DNA from: Trichosporon coremiiforme | Taxonomy: Eukaryota; Basidiomycota; Tremellomycetes; Trichosporonales; Trichosporonaceae | Direction: 5' to 3' | Assembly: GCA_039545355.1 (NCBI GenBank) | Contig: BCJJ01000018.1 | Location: 620,001-684,000, forward strand | DNA length: 64,000 nt | In this document: piece after piece, positions 32,367 to 42,600 of the stretch | Numbering within the stretch: position 1 is the first letter of the stretch | Layout of the letters: every line of letters begins with the position of its first letter | Position numbers and translations under genes: made by a program | The notes under the pieces: generated by a model | What the model was told of the DNA's origin: nothing | Database searches by the model: none | Seen by the model: the letters and a program-made list of their open reading frames with translations, nothing else

Positions 32367-35300
32367 GGTGGCGAAGAGTCGGGTAGGGGAGGGGTAGCGG
32401 GGTCGAAGGGGAGAGGTGCGGGAAAGAAGCGAGAACTGTTGAGATCGAAAGGATAAGAGCAATCGCAAAGAAGTTGCGTGTCAGCTTTAATATGGAGGAC
32501 GTATCGAAAGGGGGAAGGTGGGGGCTGAGATATACCGAATGGCCCGAGGCAGGGGCAAGGCTGCAGGGCCGGGGGCCAGGAGTTTCCCTGGAGCCTGCCT
32601 CGTCTGCCCAGGTGTCTCCCCTGGCTGATGCCATGACACGCGGCGGAGGGCGGGCCTCAGCCTCGCGGAGGATACAAGGGGGCAGCACGCCAGAGCATTG
32701 CGCTGGGCCCATTGGGCCGCCCGGCGGTGATATCCAACGCTACGCTGAGAAAACCGCTCTAGGGCATTTTGTGGAGCAACCACTTGGGGTTCGGCGATGT
32801 TCGGATTTCGCCGTGGTTATGCAGCACTGGCCATTACAACCCTCATTACAAAACACCCCTCCTTCCTAATCGCTCTATTAGGAACAACGTCACTCACCAT
32901 GTTGGTTTAAGCTCTCGCGCGAGTGAACGTTGCTGGCTGGCTGGCTGGCTGGCTGGCAGGAGGCTGGAGCTGAGTTTGACGCAAACGGTGGGGACAGACG
33001 AGCTCTATGCGCTGTCTGGGTGTCTTTGTTGGGATCGGGGTCCTAATCGCAATGTATGTGCGACGGGTGTGCGGGCAAGGGCAAGAGGGGGCTGACGCGA
33101 TGCGTTTATGCGGTTCACAATCGGATTGTGCGGACTTGTCCGATGGATGGTTTGAGACTGGCTCAGGCTGATTTAAAAGGCGGCTTCAAGTGCGAGGTTG
33201 ATATAACGTCGCGGAAAGTGTTACGGTGGCGAGAACGGCTGTGCTAGCGGTTCTTGGGGTGCGTAACGGTAGGTACGTTGGTGCTGCAGGCAGGTGGGTA
33301 GTGTGTGTAGAGGGAAGGATGCATTGTCTACGACGGCAGTGTTGTTGCCCATCTTGTCTGGCTGGGCTGGGCTTAAGGAGCGAACGGCGTCAATCAAGGC
33401 TCAAGCGCCGTTGTGCAAGCTGGCTAGGTGGCGGCATGGACACATTGGACATTGGACATATGGGCAAGGCCGGCTGGGCTGGCTTTTTTCGTATCACGCG
33501 CGCAGGTGACCAAAGTGGCCCGATACCGTTACCTATGGAGCAGGCATTACGGAGCTTAACGAGCTTGGATCGGATTACCTCAACACGCGTTCCATTAGCC
33601 TGTGCTCACCCCGCGCCTGGCAAGAGGGCCCCTGGCTCGAATTCCAGCGTTGCCCCTGTTAGCCCTGCTTAGCCTGCTCATCTCCTGCCTTCATCGTGTG
33701 CGCACGCTCACCTAAGCATTCTTAAGACAGGCCCTGTTTCGGCACAACCAGGCTTAAATTCCGACGTCACCGTGGGAGATCGTCGCTCGTGCTATGGTCT
33801 TGGTTGCGTGGTGGGGAGCCTGTGCACTACTTCTCCTCACATGATCGGATTATTAACGTTGTGAGACTCTCCGCGGAAGCTACAGCACCGCTCGTTACCT
33901 GCCCGTTCCAATGGCACGATTTTCCGCGCCGGGGCCGCATGGGCCGGTCTCACCTCCCACACTGTATCCAGCGGCGCAGACGTCCCATCCAGCCCGCCCA
34001 GCGGACACAACGGCATGCGGCTCACCCAGCGGGCCCAACGGCCACCGAAGCGCGCCAAGATTGGATATGTCGCCCGCGTCCTTGGAAAATCAGTCAGCTG
34101 ACAATTCGATAAGAGACCCAGCCAAACAAGCCAGAACCAAGCCACTCCGCGACGCCATCGAATGTAATGTCGACGGCGACGGCCACCGTGCACGTCTCGT
34201 CGAGCATCGGTGCACGTCGCCGCTCAACTTTCCGCTCTGGCTTCTCTCTGGCTTCGCTCAGCCGATGCTAAGCCACGGCAAGCCATGCAGGGCGCTAAGG
34301 GCCCAAAGGAATCGACGTGCATGTCGCGTTACGCCGATGCGGTAGGCAGAACTCTTGTCCCTGGCAATCTGGGGTCTCCGCGTCTGAGCCAGCCCACTCG
34401 GCGATAACTTCGGCATTGCTGCTCGCTGACGACTCACCCTCACACCATATGTGGGCAGGCGAGGATTCGAAAAGCCAGCGTCGACATTCCCGTTCTGAGC
34501 CTTGACAGCCGGCTCGGTGCCGGTAGTACGTCGTCGCATGCGGCCGTTGTCCTCGGCCTGCTAGCCGATCCAAGGCCGAGCCCACCACCCATCGACCATG
34601 TGCTGCACTCATCTTGGTTTTGCCAGGCCAGCTAGTCCATCGCCCGGCAATGCCGAGAGGTTCCCAGATGCACCGGCGTCGCCGGCAGGTACGAGTGCGA
34701 GAGGAAGTTGCCGTGATGAGCCGTTACAAGCCGCTGGGCCGTCCAAACGTCCCGGCCCGGCCCGTACGAAGCCGTTGACTGAATGCCTTCCAAGGCTGAT
34801 GCTTCGGAAATCGGCGATCGGCATACAAAACGGAGGCTATAGCTCGCACCAACACGGACCATGCCGTGCGCACGCGACCCGTTTCACCGTCCGTTCGATC
34901 GCTGAGCCGTTCAAGAGACGCCGCAATTCCGGACGGTCGCGAGACCGCGCAAGCGGGTGTTCAGTACCGCCCGTCCTTCGCGCCCGCGGTCGCGGGTTCA
35001 ACGCTGGACGTCCTGGAAGACGGCGGAGATTCCCGATGATCGACGGCGCTTTGAGGTGACATCCAATGTTGTTATCGCTCCGCGTATCTCGTCAGCCTCG
35101 CTTGGGTTTCCAGAGCAGTGGTACAAGACGTCATCTCATGGCTGAGTAGTCCGAATGCCGTCGCACAACCTGCATGCGCTCCCTGTTCTCCTGCTCCCGC
35201 GGACGGTCTCGTTACCAGAAGTTGTGACGAGTGGCAGAGGAGCTCCTGTGGGGTAGGTATGTTTAGCCAAGATCGTCGACAGAGTGGGGGAGCTCGGTGC

Positions 35301-35781
35301 TCAAGCATCGCAGGACGCTGGGTCTGAGTATCTGCGCACCACGCACTCGTTTCCAGAAGCTCAGGCTGTTTGACAACAATATGGCCCCAGTCGTGTCTCG
35401 AGCACGCCTGTGTAACCCAGGGAACCCCACACTGTTCTCACGGTCTTATTTAGAATCTCGGAACCTCGGACAGATAGGCACGTGCATAATTCGAAGCTAT
35501 CGAAGCGCCAGATAGGCGATCTCTGAAACAAGCCGAGGCGCCCCGGGCGTTGAAAGCGCCGCTGGAACAGAGCGCAGAGAAGTGAGAAGCGGTTTGTGGC
35601 GTGGTTGTGGCAAGAGGGAAGTGCACTTGCCGCCGTCTGAAAAGTTAACAAACGCTAATGACGCCCGAACTACTCCGCACATCTTCGTACACAATGCACA
35701 CTCTCCGCCCTCCGTCCTCCGCCCTTTACACCCTGTCTACCGACGAGCACCTGTGGAGCAACAGATGCAAAAACGAATTTG
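32367..35781. other. Intergenic, 3.4 kb, no supported gene
   Basis: The first 200 bp are the IDP1 promoter. A perfect (GGCT)n run lies near 32935-32957. Between 33900 and 34100 CCCAGCGG-like motifs recur. Open frames are short and lack domains or splice support. Confidence 0.4.
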
Positions 35782-35865
35782 TGCCCCCACTCAGAATCGA
35801 ACTGAGATCTAGAGATTGCAACAGAGCATATGAGACTCGCGTACTAACCATTATACTATAGGGGC
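35782..35865 (-). tRNA. tRNA with a short intron; anticodon loop reads CAU (Met?), isotype uncertain
   Basis: 84 nt. The acceptor stem GCCCCUA pairs with UGGGGGC; the D stem GUAU pairs with GUAC; the T arm CUCAG/CUGAG with loop UUCGAUU is perfect, and both the A and B box promoters are recognisable. The anticodon loop starts CUCAUA; removing an insertion of about 12 nt gives CUCAUAA, as in elongator tRNA-Met. The anticodon stem is weak, with mismatches at its top and bottom pairs, so either the fold or the isotype is uncertain, and a decayed tRNA is possible. Confidence 0.6.
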
Positions 35866-36165
35866 TGTGCTTCTAAGCTATGTTCAAGTCGCGCCGCCGT
35901 CGCTCATGTGCACCGGTGTTCGCAGCTAAGCTTTCGAATTAGGGTGCGCAGAGTTGTTGGAGCGCAGTATGCATTACAGAAATGACCTCGGAAGAGAGGA
36001 AGTGTGTGTAGAAGTCTGTCGGGCGCAGGTTTGGCTCCTGCGGTAACGAGGGCCACGTGACCGGCCGTCCCAATGTCTGTTCAGCCGAACGTCATCCACT
36101 TTCCTCGACTTTGGTTCCAGCTGCGCCCTTTCTGACTTTCCACACTTTTCCTCTAGACCTACACC

Positions 36166-36787
36166 ATGCTCCGAACAGCTGTGCGCCTCGCCGAGTCTGG
36201 CCGTATTCCGCTCTCTATCTCGCAGGCGAGTGCCGAGCTCCTGCCCCCAATCCCGTGAGTCTTTTTCCTCCTCCGCCTCCACTTTCCGTCTTCCTCCACA
36301 CCTTCCCTCCTTCCCCTTCGAGCTGTGGCGATAGGGATCTGCAAAGCTGACATTCCAGGCTGTACCGACGACTGCTGCGTGCTCACCGTTTTCTCCCCGC
36401 CGAGATGCGGTTCATGGGTGACGCGTACGTCAAGTCCGAGTTCCACGCGACCAAGGGAACCGACAACCCGCTGCACATCATGGCCTTCCTCGGCCAGTGG
36501 AAGATGTACCTGGACCAGATCGAGGCGCAGCTCAACGAGGGCAAACCCTTCGACGGACGGAAACTCGACACCGAGGTCATGAACTCGCTCAACAACGAGC
36601 AGGTCGGACAGCTGTACGAGCTCATGCACTCGACGGACGACCTGTGGAAGACGTGAGTGTGCAATGGCAGAGGGAAGCAGTTAGGTGGCTCGGAGAGTTA
36701 GCTGACATCAGGCCGGAGGAGCTCGAGGCTGCTGCTGCTGCGGCCGAGGCTGCCGACGCGGCGGAGCGCGCTGAGGAGAAGAAGTAA
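36166..36787 (+). CDS. SDH7: Succinate dehydrogenase assembly factor 3 (ACN9/SDHAF3)
   Basis: LYR-motif mitochondrial matrix protein that helps mature the iron-sulfur subunit of complex II. Three exons. Exon 1 ([20 protein letters not shown]) is Arg-containing and could be a targeting region. Exon 2 starts [25 protein letters not shown], the LYR signature, and continues [24 protein letters not shown], the ACN9 core. Exon 3 is an Ala/Glu-rich tail ([23 protein letters not shown]). Splicing is by GT-AG introns with gctgacattccag and gctgacatcag ends. The alternating Ala/Glu tail is longer than in the yeast protein and probably helical. Convergent with the following metallo-beta-lactamase gene, only 41 bp apart. 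Confidence 0.9.
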
Positions 36788-36828
36788 ACCAAATCACCAA
36801 TGCATATCTAATCACGGACAACTACTGC

Positions 36829-38201
36829 TTACCCGACCCACTCGTATGCCTCTGTCGGTTCTGTGCCCTCAACCGTCCAGCCCATGATACTAGGCAATGG
36901 AACTGTGACCTTTTTTACTCGTCCCTCACCCTCGAGCTTCTCAATGTGCGCCGTAATGGTGCGCATCGCAGCCATGATGAGGGGCTGGTGACCGCTCTTG
37001 TAGATCAAGCGGCAGAGCAGCGGAAGCGTAACAGCAGTAGCGCCCTCGTCGTTCGGTCCAGGGAAGTGCGCCGCAAAGTTGGGCACGTCGGCGAGAGACG
37101 CCTTCGCGAGCGGCGCAGCGGGCGCGGTCGGGTCTCCGTCAGGCTTGTGCTTCTCGGCCTCGGCGTGGCGGATCTCATCCAGCTGCTTGCCAATGATTCC
37201 CGGATTCGCCTTGATCTTCTTGAACTCCTCGACGATGGTGTCCTCCCGATCCTGCCTGTGCTTGATGTACGCGGCGAGGTGGTCGTCGCACTCCTGCCTA
37301 CCCACGATCGCGGGCCCGTGCGCGGGATACAGCACGCTCGGCTTCAGATCGTACAGCGTCTTGAGCGACTTCATGTCTGAATGTCAGCTAGGCGTCTCAC
37401 GTCAGACAGCTCACAAGCTGCAAAGTCGGTGAAGATCGTCGTGCCCTGACCCAGCACCGTGTCGCCCGTCAGGACGGTGGGGCCGTCCTGTCCGTCAGAG
37501 GGCTCGACCAGGATCGAGATGGAGTCAGCCGTGTGGCCGGGGGTGGGCACGACGACGGCGTCGAGCCTCTTGTCCCCAGACGTCACGGAAATTTTGTCAC
37601 CACCGTTCAGTTCCCAGACCTGCTCCCCGCTCTCGGTAGGCTGATAAGCTCCCTCGCACGCCTTGACGGAGTCAATCAGCGTCTTGTCCGTGTGAATGCT
37701 ATCGCGGGCGTTCGCCTGGAGCTTCGCCTCGTCGGGGGATACCATCTTCCACACTTTGGGCTTCGGGTAGCCCTGCGCCTGGAGAGCGCGAAGGACGGGT
37801 GCAATGCCGCCGATATGATCGATGTGCCGGTGCGTCATGACGATGTGCTCGACGGGTGGGCGGCCCTTCTTCTCGAGATGCTCCATCAGGACGCGCGTGT
37901 ACTCGTCTGCCGTGCTCGGCTGCGTCGTATCGACCAGGATGGCGGGAGAGCCCGCAGCTGCCTGCAGGAGGTACGAGTTCGTGCCCTGCAGCGTCATCAG
38001 GCCGGGGTTCTGGCCCAGCACACGCGTGACGCGCTCTGAGAGCTGTGGTCAGCTAAGAAACATGGGCAGGCTTACCTCAGTGACATTGCCGAGGTCGGCG
38101 AGCTTGCCTGGTCCGCCCATGGGGAGAGTCGTCGTAGATCGGGAGAGGTTGAGGCGGAGGGTCGGGGCTGTGGCGCGGCACACGATCCGGGCGAAGGACA
38201 T
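36829..38201 (-). CDS. Metallo-beta-lactamase-fold hydrolase, LACTB2-like
   Basis: LACTB2-type proteins are zinc-dependent hydrolases; the human one is a mitochondrial endoribonuclease. Three exons. The N-terminus (MSFARIVCRATAPTLRLNLSRS) is Arg-rich and acid-free, compatible with mitochondrial import. Motifs are LMTLQGTNSYLL, the zinc-binding THRHIDHIGG, VVVPTPGHTADSISI, LTGDTVLGQG and YPAHGP, which supply the His/Asp ligands. The C-terminal region has the LACTB2 winged-helix-like stretch LLCRLIYKSG and AMRTITAHIEKLEGEGRVKKV. Some fungal relatives sit in polyketide clusters as product-releasing thioesterases, but no such cluster is present here. Divergent from LTP1. Confidence 0.85.
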
Positions 38202-38466
38202 GGGTTAGGAAAGAGCGAACTAACAACCAGCCGCACGCAAGATATAGTCTGTCTAACGTATCTGGTGGTTCGGCAAGGGCGCTCCCGAGCAGCCGGTCCT
38301 TGGTGGGGAGTCGGCCATCCCCGTTACATCTCGACACGGTCGTGGGAGACTTGAACCCAAGCACGGAACACCGGGGCCCTTCGATCTCGATTGAAGCCAT
38401 GAGCCATGCCGTGCGCCATGTCTTCGACTTTCGACGTCATTCACACCGCCAACCGACCACAACACA

Positions 38467-39361
38467 ATGTCGCCGCAGTCCTACTCGGTCCTCACCGTGT
38501 GTCTGGGGTAAGCTGAACGACTGTTTCTGAGCTGACGGTGTACAGCAAGTGGGTATCTTAGCGCAACTGTGGATCCGGCCCCTTCGAAGGTCGAATAGTG
38601 CTGTGGCGGGGGAGACAAACACGTGGATCTGATACTGACACTTGCCGCTCTTGACTTGACTTGCGTACCGTCAACAGCATTTGGTAAGCTAGGATTCCGT
38701 CCACGTTAGCTGACAGCAGCCGCTCCCCCATGGCTGAGGCCGTGCTCCTCGCTGAGGCGAAGAAGCATCCGAACCTCAACCTCAAGATCGACTCGGCCGG
38801 AACGGGCGCGTACCACACGGGCGAGAAGGCGGACCCGAGGTGAGTGCGGAGTTGCGAGCGGATCGAGCATCGGAGCAGCGGAGGAGTGCTGTCGACTCAT
38901 GCGTCGACGCTATGTCTCTGTCCTCGCTCGGACGTAGCTGAGAAGTGTGCCTCCTTGAGCTGACCTCAGGACAATCTCGACGTGCAAGCAACACGGCATC
39001 CCCTGCCCCTCGATCGCGCGCAAGGTGCGCGATTCTGATTTCACTGATTTCGACTACATTCTCGCGATGGACCAGTCCAAGTAAGTTTCCGTGCCCGGAC
39101 ACACTGCTGACACACAGCCTGCAAGCGCTGCAATCGCGCAAGCCTCGCGGCTCTAAGGCGCGTATCGCGATCTTTGGCGCTTTCGATCCGGACCTCCTCC
39201 TCGCCTCGCCAGGGAGCAGGAAGGTGCGCCCCGCGCCGATTGAGGACCCGTACTATGGCGGAAGGGACGGGTTTGAGACGGCGTACACCCAGTGCACCAA
39301 GTATGCGAAGGGGTTCCTCGACTTCCTCGAGCAGGGAGGGGGTGACGTGCCCAACCTCTGA
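38467..39361 (+). CDS. LTP1: Low-molecular-weight protein tyrosine phosphatase assembled from micro-exons
   Basis: Six exons (38467-38507, 38546-38548, 38678-38683, 38720-38839, 38970-39080, 39118-39361) sum to 174 residues in frame. The catalytic loop VCLGNICRSP, with nucleophilic Cys and CX5R geometry, is built from four exons: the Gly codon is shared between exons 1 and 2, the Asn codon between exon 2 (3 nt, CAA) and exon 3 (6 nt, CATTTG), and the second Cys codon between exons 3 and 4. The rest is standard: MAEAVLLAEAKKHPN, DSAGTGAYHTGEKADPR, HGIPCPSIARKVRDSDF, DYILAMDQSNLQAL and the general-acid loop EDPYYGG. The micro-exons were accepted because they restore an invariant motif exactly. 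Confidence 0.88.
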
Positions 39362-39495
39362 GCAGTGTGCGCGGGAGTGCGGCGGACAGCATGGGTATAG
39401 AAAAACATTGTACACAGGATCCAGACATGCAGGCTCATGATATAGCTCGATGTGCATGGATGTCTATTCAGATACAAAATCTAAGGTGGGAGGGT

Positions 39496-40946
39496 CTACT
39501 GGTCGAGGTAGTGCGTCGACGAGACAGCGCGGAGCTTCTCCGCCGCCTGCTCCGGCGAGAGATCACGCTGCACCTCGCCGAGCATCTCGAAGCCGACAAG
39601 GAACTTGCGCACCGTAGCACTGCGCAGGAGCGGCGGGTAGAAGTGGAAGTGGACGTGGCTGATTCCCTCAGTGTCGCTGAGCGGGCTTTGGTGCACACCC
39701 ATAGAGTAGGGGAAGGGGCAGGAGAACAGACCGTCGTAGCGGACGAGGAGGGCCTGGAGGACCTCCGCCAGAGAGGTGGCCTCGTCGGGCGTGAGCTGCG
39801 AGATGTTAGGAATGTGACGCCTGTAGGGAAGGACGAGCGTCTCGTAAGGCCACACGGCCCAGAAGGGCACGATGGCCAGCCAGTGATCGTTCTGCACGAC
39901 AATGCGCGACTTGTCGAGGAACTCGGCCGCAGCGTACGTGCACAACAGGCAGGCGTGGCCGTCGCGGTTTGGCGTCTGGCCGGCGGACACCTCAGCGCAG
40001 ACTCCTCCATTACAGCAGCTCTTGCTTCCCTCCGATGTCGTCGTAGCTCCCTCGATCGCAGGCGCCTGGTGCGTCTCGGCGTACTTCTTGAAGTGGACGA
40101 GTTCCGTCTCAACCTCATCGGGGACATAGTCCAGCGTCCAAACCTGGCCGTGGGGGTGTGGCGCGCTCGCGCCCATCATTGCGCCGCGGTTCTCGAAGAT
40201 CTGGACGTATCCTTCCTTCGCCCCCGTGTCCTTCAAGAACTTGAGTTCAGATTCGTACACCTCGCCCCACTTCTTCACGACTGCCTCAACAGCAGGCAGA
40301 GGCATGCGAGAGAGAGTCAAGGCATGGTTCGGGTGGAAGCAGAGGACGCTGCAGCGACCCCGCACCGGCTGGATCTGGAAGAGGTCGGACGCGGGACCTG
40401 GCGGAGGCGAAGGGGGAGGAGGCGAGGGGTCCGGCAGAAGGGCGGGGAAGTCGTTGGGGAAAAGCTGTGAGTTAGCTTTGGCGGAAGCTGGCACCAAAGC
40501 TCAGAGCGGAATGCTCGTTGGCGAAACTCACGTAGGTGTCATGATACTGCGGGTTGCACTCGCCAGCACCCATGCGCTTGTTCCCGGGACAGAGGTAGCA
40601 CTTGGGCTCATACTCTGGCAGCTGCACCTTGACGGGCTCCTCGGTTTGTCCCTGTCTGTCAGCTTCCGAGACTTCGCATCAGCTGTCCCATTCCCGCACT
40701 TGCGAGAGGTAGTGCGTGCTTGCACTGAGAGACTCTAGCCAGTGAGGAGAGAAGGAAGGCAGCTTGGCCTGCTGTCGCGAACGTCACTACTCACGTTCCA
40801 CGGCCGCTTCGTCCTGTGGGGCGACACGAGGACATGCTTCCCCGTCAGCGGGTTGTCTGTTGTCAGCTACCGTCGCATCCACTACAGCTGTGAAGAGGAG
40901 TTAACTCACATCGTCGGTGGGGGTGTTCTGAAGGGTCGAACTGCAT
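39496..40946 (-). CDS. GAL7: Galactose-1-phosphate uridylyltransferase
   Basis: Leloir pathway enzyme exchanging UMP between UDP-glucose and galactose-1-phosphate. Four exons, starting [26 protein letters not shown]. Then come TKRPWN, a zinc-site CYLCPGNKRMG, and the active-site triad region GASAPHPHGQVW with the nucleophilic His. The C-terminal half has WAVWPYETLVLP, LFSCPFPYSMGVHQSP and HVHFHFYPPLLRSATVRKFLVGFEMLGE, as expected. Compared with bacterial enzymes there is a cysteine-rich insertion (SKSCCNGGVCAEVS) before HACLLC, plus a Pro-rich loop after LLPDPSPPPP. An upstream in-frame ATG at 41177 would add 77 residues and is considered unlikely. The promoter lies at 40947-41500. Confidence 0.92.
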
Positions 40947-41179
40947 CTTCCCTGTGCCTGCCTTGCGAGTTGTGGAGGAGTTGCGCGTCGACGGAAGCGA
41001 AAGAGTTGCTCGAACGCCGAGGGTAGATGTTGCGATGACGCAGCGAGCGGTGGTCAATGAGTGCCGATAAGAGCGTAGCAGGACGGGGAGCACTGCAGTG
41101 ATCAGTGCTTGGTGAATGGAAGTGAGTAAAGAAGAACGTTTTGTGTTGTGTCGGTGCGCTATCTTGGCCCCATCCATCC

Positions 41180-41187
41180 TATATACT
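41180..41187 (-). promoter_or_regulatory. TATA box of GAL7
   Basis: Reads gtatatag on the minus strand, about 235 bp upstream of the GAL7 ATG, leaving room for a leader of about 200 nt. Confidence 0.5.
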
Positions 41188-41278
41188 CCAGTCTTTCAGT
41201 GACGACACATGCTCACCATACGCGTACCTGACGTGGGGTGAGGGGCATTGAGGGGCAGATATCACATCGTTCACCGAA

Positions 41279-41437
41279 ATTCCCGTTCACCGCGCGGCTA
41301 TCTTCCCTCAGCTGCCCTGAAGCACGCTGATCATCTGCAACCATCAGCCAAGATTCCCGTTCAAGGCCGTTTGCCCACTGCGCATGCACGGGAATCGCTC
41401 TCTGTGCACGGGAATGATGGGATCTATGCACGGGAAT
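41279..41437. promoter_or_regulatory. Cluster of five ACGGGAAT-type sites upstream of GAL7
   Basis: Two copies of attcccgttca (41279-41289 and 41353-41363) and three copies of tgcacgggaat (41385-41395, 41405-41415, 41427-41437) share the core ACGGGAAT in opposite orientations. The cluster sits 100-260 bp upstream of the GAL7 TATA box and resembles a bank of activator binding sites; the CGG core would suit a zinc-cluster regulator. The binding protein is not known. Confidence 0.5.
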
Positions 41438-41954
41438 ACGGCCTCATGTGTAGGCTGTACAACATTCAAGGTCCGGCAGACCCGGCACATCTTCCGACCT
41501 CCGCCGTCACGTGATGCTGCTACCAGGCTGAGCACACCCCCAGTCTCTCGTACGCTCAGCCTGACACTTTCAATGGCCCTCCAACCGCCGTGTGCCCGGT
41601 AGTCATGCTCGCCCTGTGATCTGCTCATTTCTCCACAGCGCCAGTCGGCGCGCAGAGGTGATTGTTTCGCTCGAGAAGTTCATGCTATCAAACGGGACAG
41701 ACGAAGCCTGGTGGTACAGGGGGCTCCCTTGGCTCGCCGCGCGCTCCCACGCAGGCCGCGGGTGGTGGTACAGAAGACGAGGTCAATGTTCTGTTGACTC
41801 ATGTGGAGGTACGGAATGGGTGTGGGGTTGTGTTGTGATTCGTTTGCAACGTGAGCTCAGCCATGCTGGAGCTTCACATCGCCTGGGTGGGTGGGATCCT
41901 CGTCCTCGCCCTCGCCTTCAGCCTCTGGCCACTGGCTCAGGCTTGGGTCCGGAT

Positions 41955-42600
41955 TTACCACGGCCACCACTTGGACTTGGCCGGCGCCGGGGGAGCCGGG
42001 TTGTACTCGCGCTGCATCTCGGCGAGCAGGGCGTCGAAAGCGCCGTCGACATTCTTGTTGTCCTTGGCGGAAGACTCGACAAACGCGGCGCCGAGCTTCT
42101 TCGCGAGCGCCTGGCCCTCGGCCGTGGTGACCCTTCGCTCGTCGTTAAGATCACACTTCTGGCCGACAACGACACACGGAACCTTCTCGAGGCCTCCCTG
42201 GTCGAGGATCTTCTCGTACAGCGTCGTGATCATGTCGAACGACTGCCGAGACGCGATGCTGTACACGAGCATGTAGCCGTGAACGCCGGTGGCGTACTTG
42301 GGCGGGAACAGCGAGAACTCGTCCTGTCCAGCAGTGTCGACGATCTCGCAGTCGTACTCGATGCCCTTGTACTTGACCGTCTTCTGATTTGTGGACTCGA
42401 TCGTGGGGTAGTACTGCTCGTTGTACGTCGGGGGCGTGACGTATTGCTGGGTGATCGACGTCTTGCCTGGAGGGGGTGTCAACACAGGTCGCACTGGCAG
42501 GGGTACCAAGCGGAGGAGGCCGTCCGCTCTACGACTACTCACCGACACTAGGAGATCCAAGGATCACCACCTTGCGCTTCATTCCACCTGCGGATGACAT
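41955..42600 (-). CDS. RHB1: Rheb-family small GTPase (TORC1 activator type)
   Basis: Rheb activates TORC1 and is controlled by the TSC complex. Two exons (42543-42600, 41955-42466) give 189 residues. G-box motifs: P-loop GSPSVGKTS split by the intron, effector region TYNEQYYPTIEST, G3 DTAGQDEFSLFP as in Rheb, G4 as GQKCDL in place of NKxD, and G5 ESSAKDN. The C-terminus is KSKWWPW and lacks the CAAX farnesylation box of known Rhebs. The frame is open upstream to a Met at 43068 (MAPRPYNDLPNFELTAEQ), which would add a Pro/Ser-rich extension of 156 residues; I annotate the conserved core and treat the extension as an alternative start. Confidence 0.87.

Noticed and set aside
32364..32468. An ATG-started mitochondrial IDP1
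   Set aside because: The apparent Met at 32468 is a TTG codon; the extension is kept only as a near-cognate hypothesis in findings.
39367..40470. 367-codon plus-strand frame opposite GAL7
   Set aside because: Antisense of a confidently identified enzyme; no domain.
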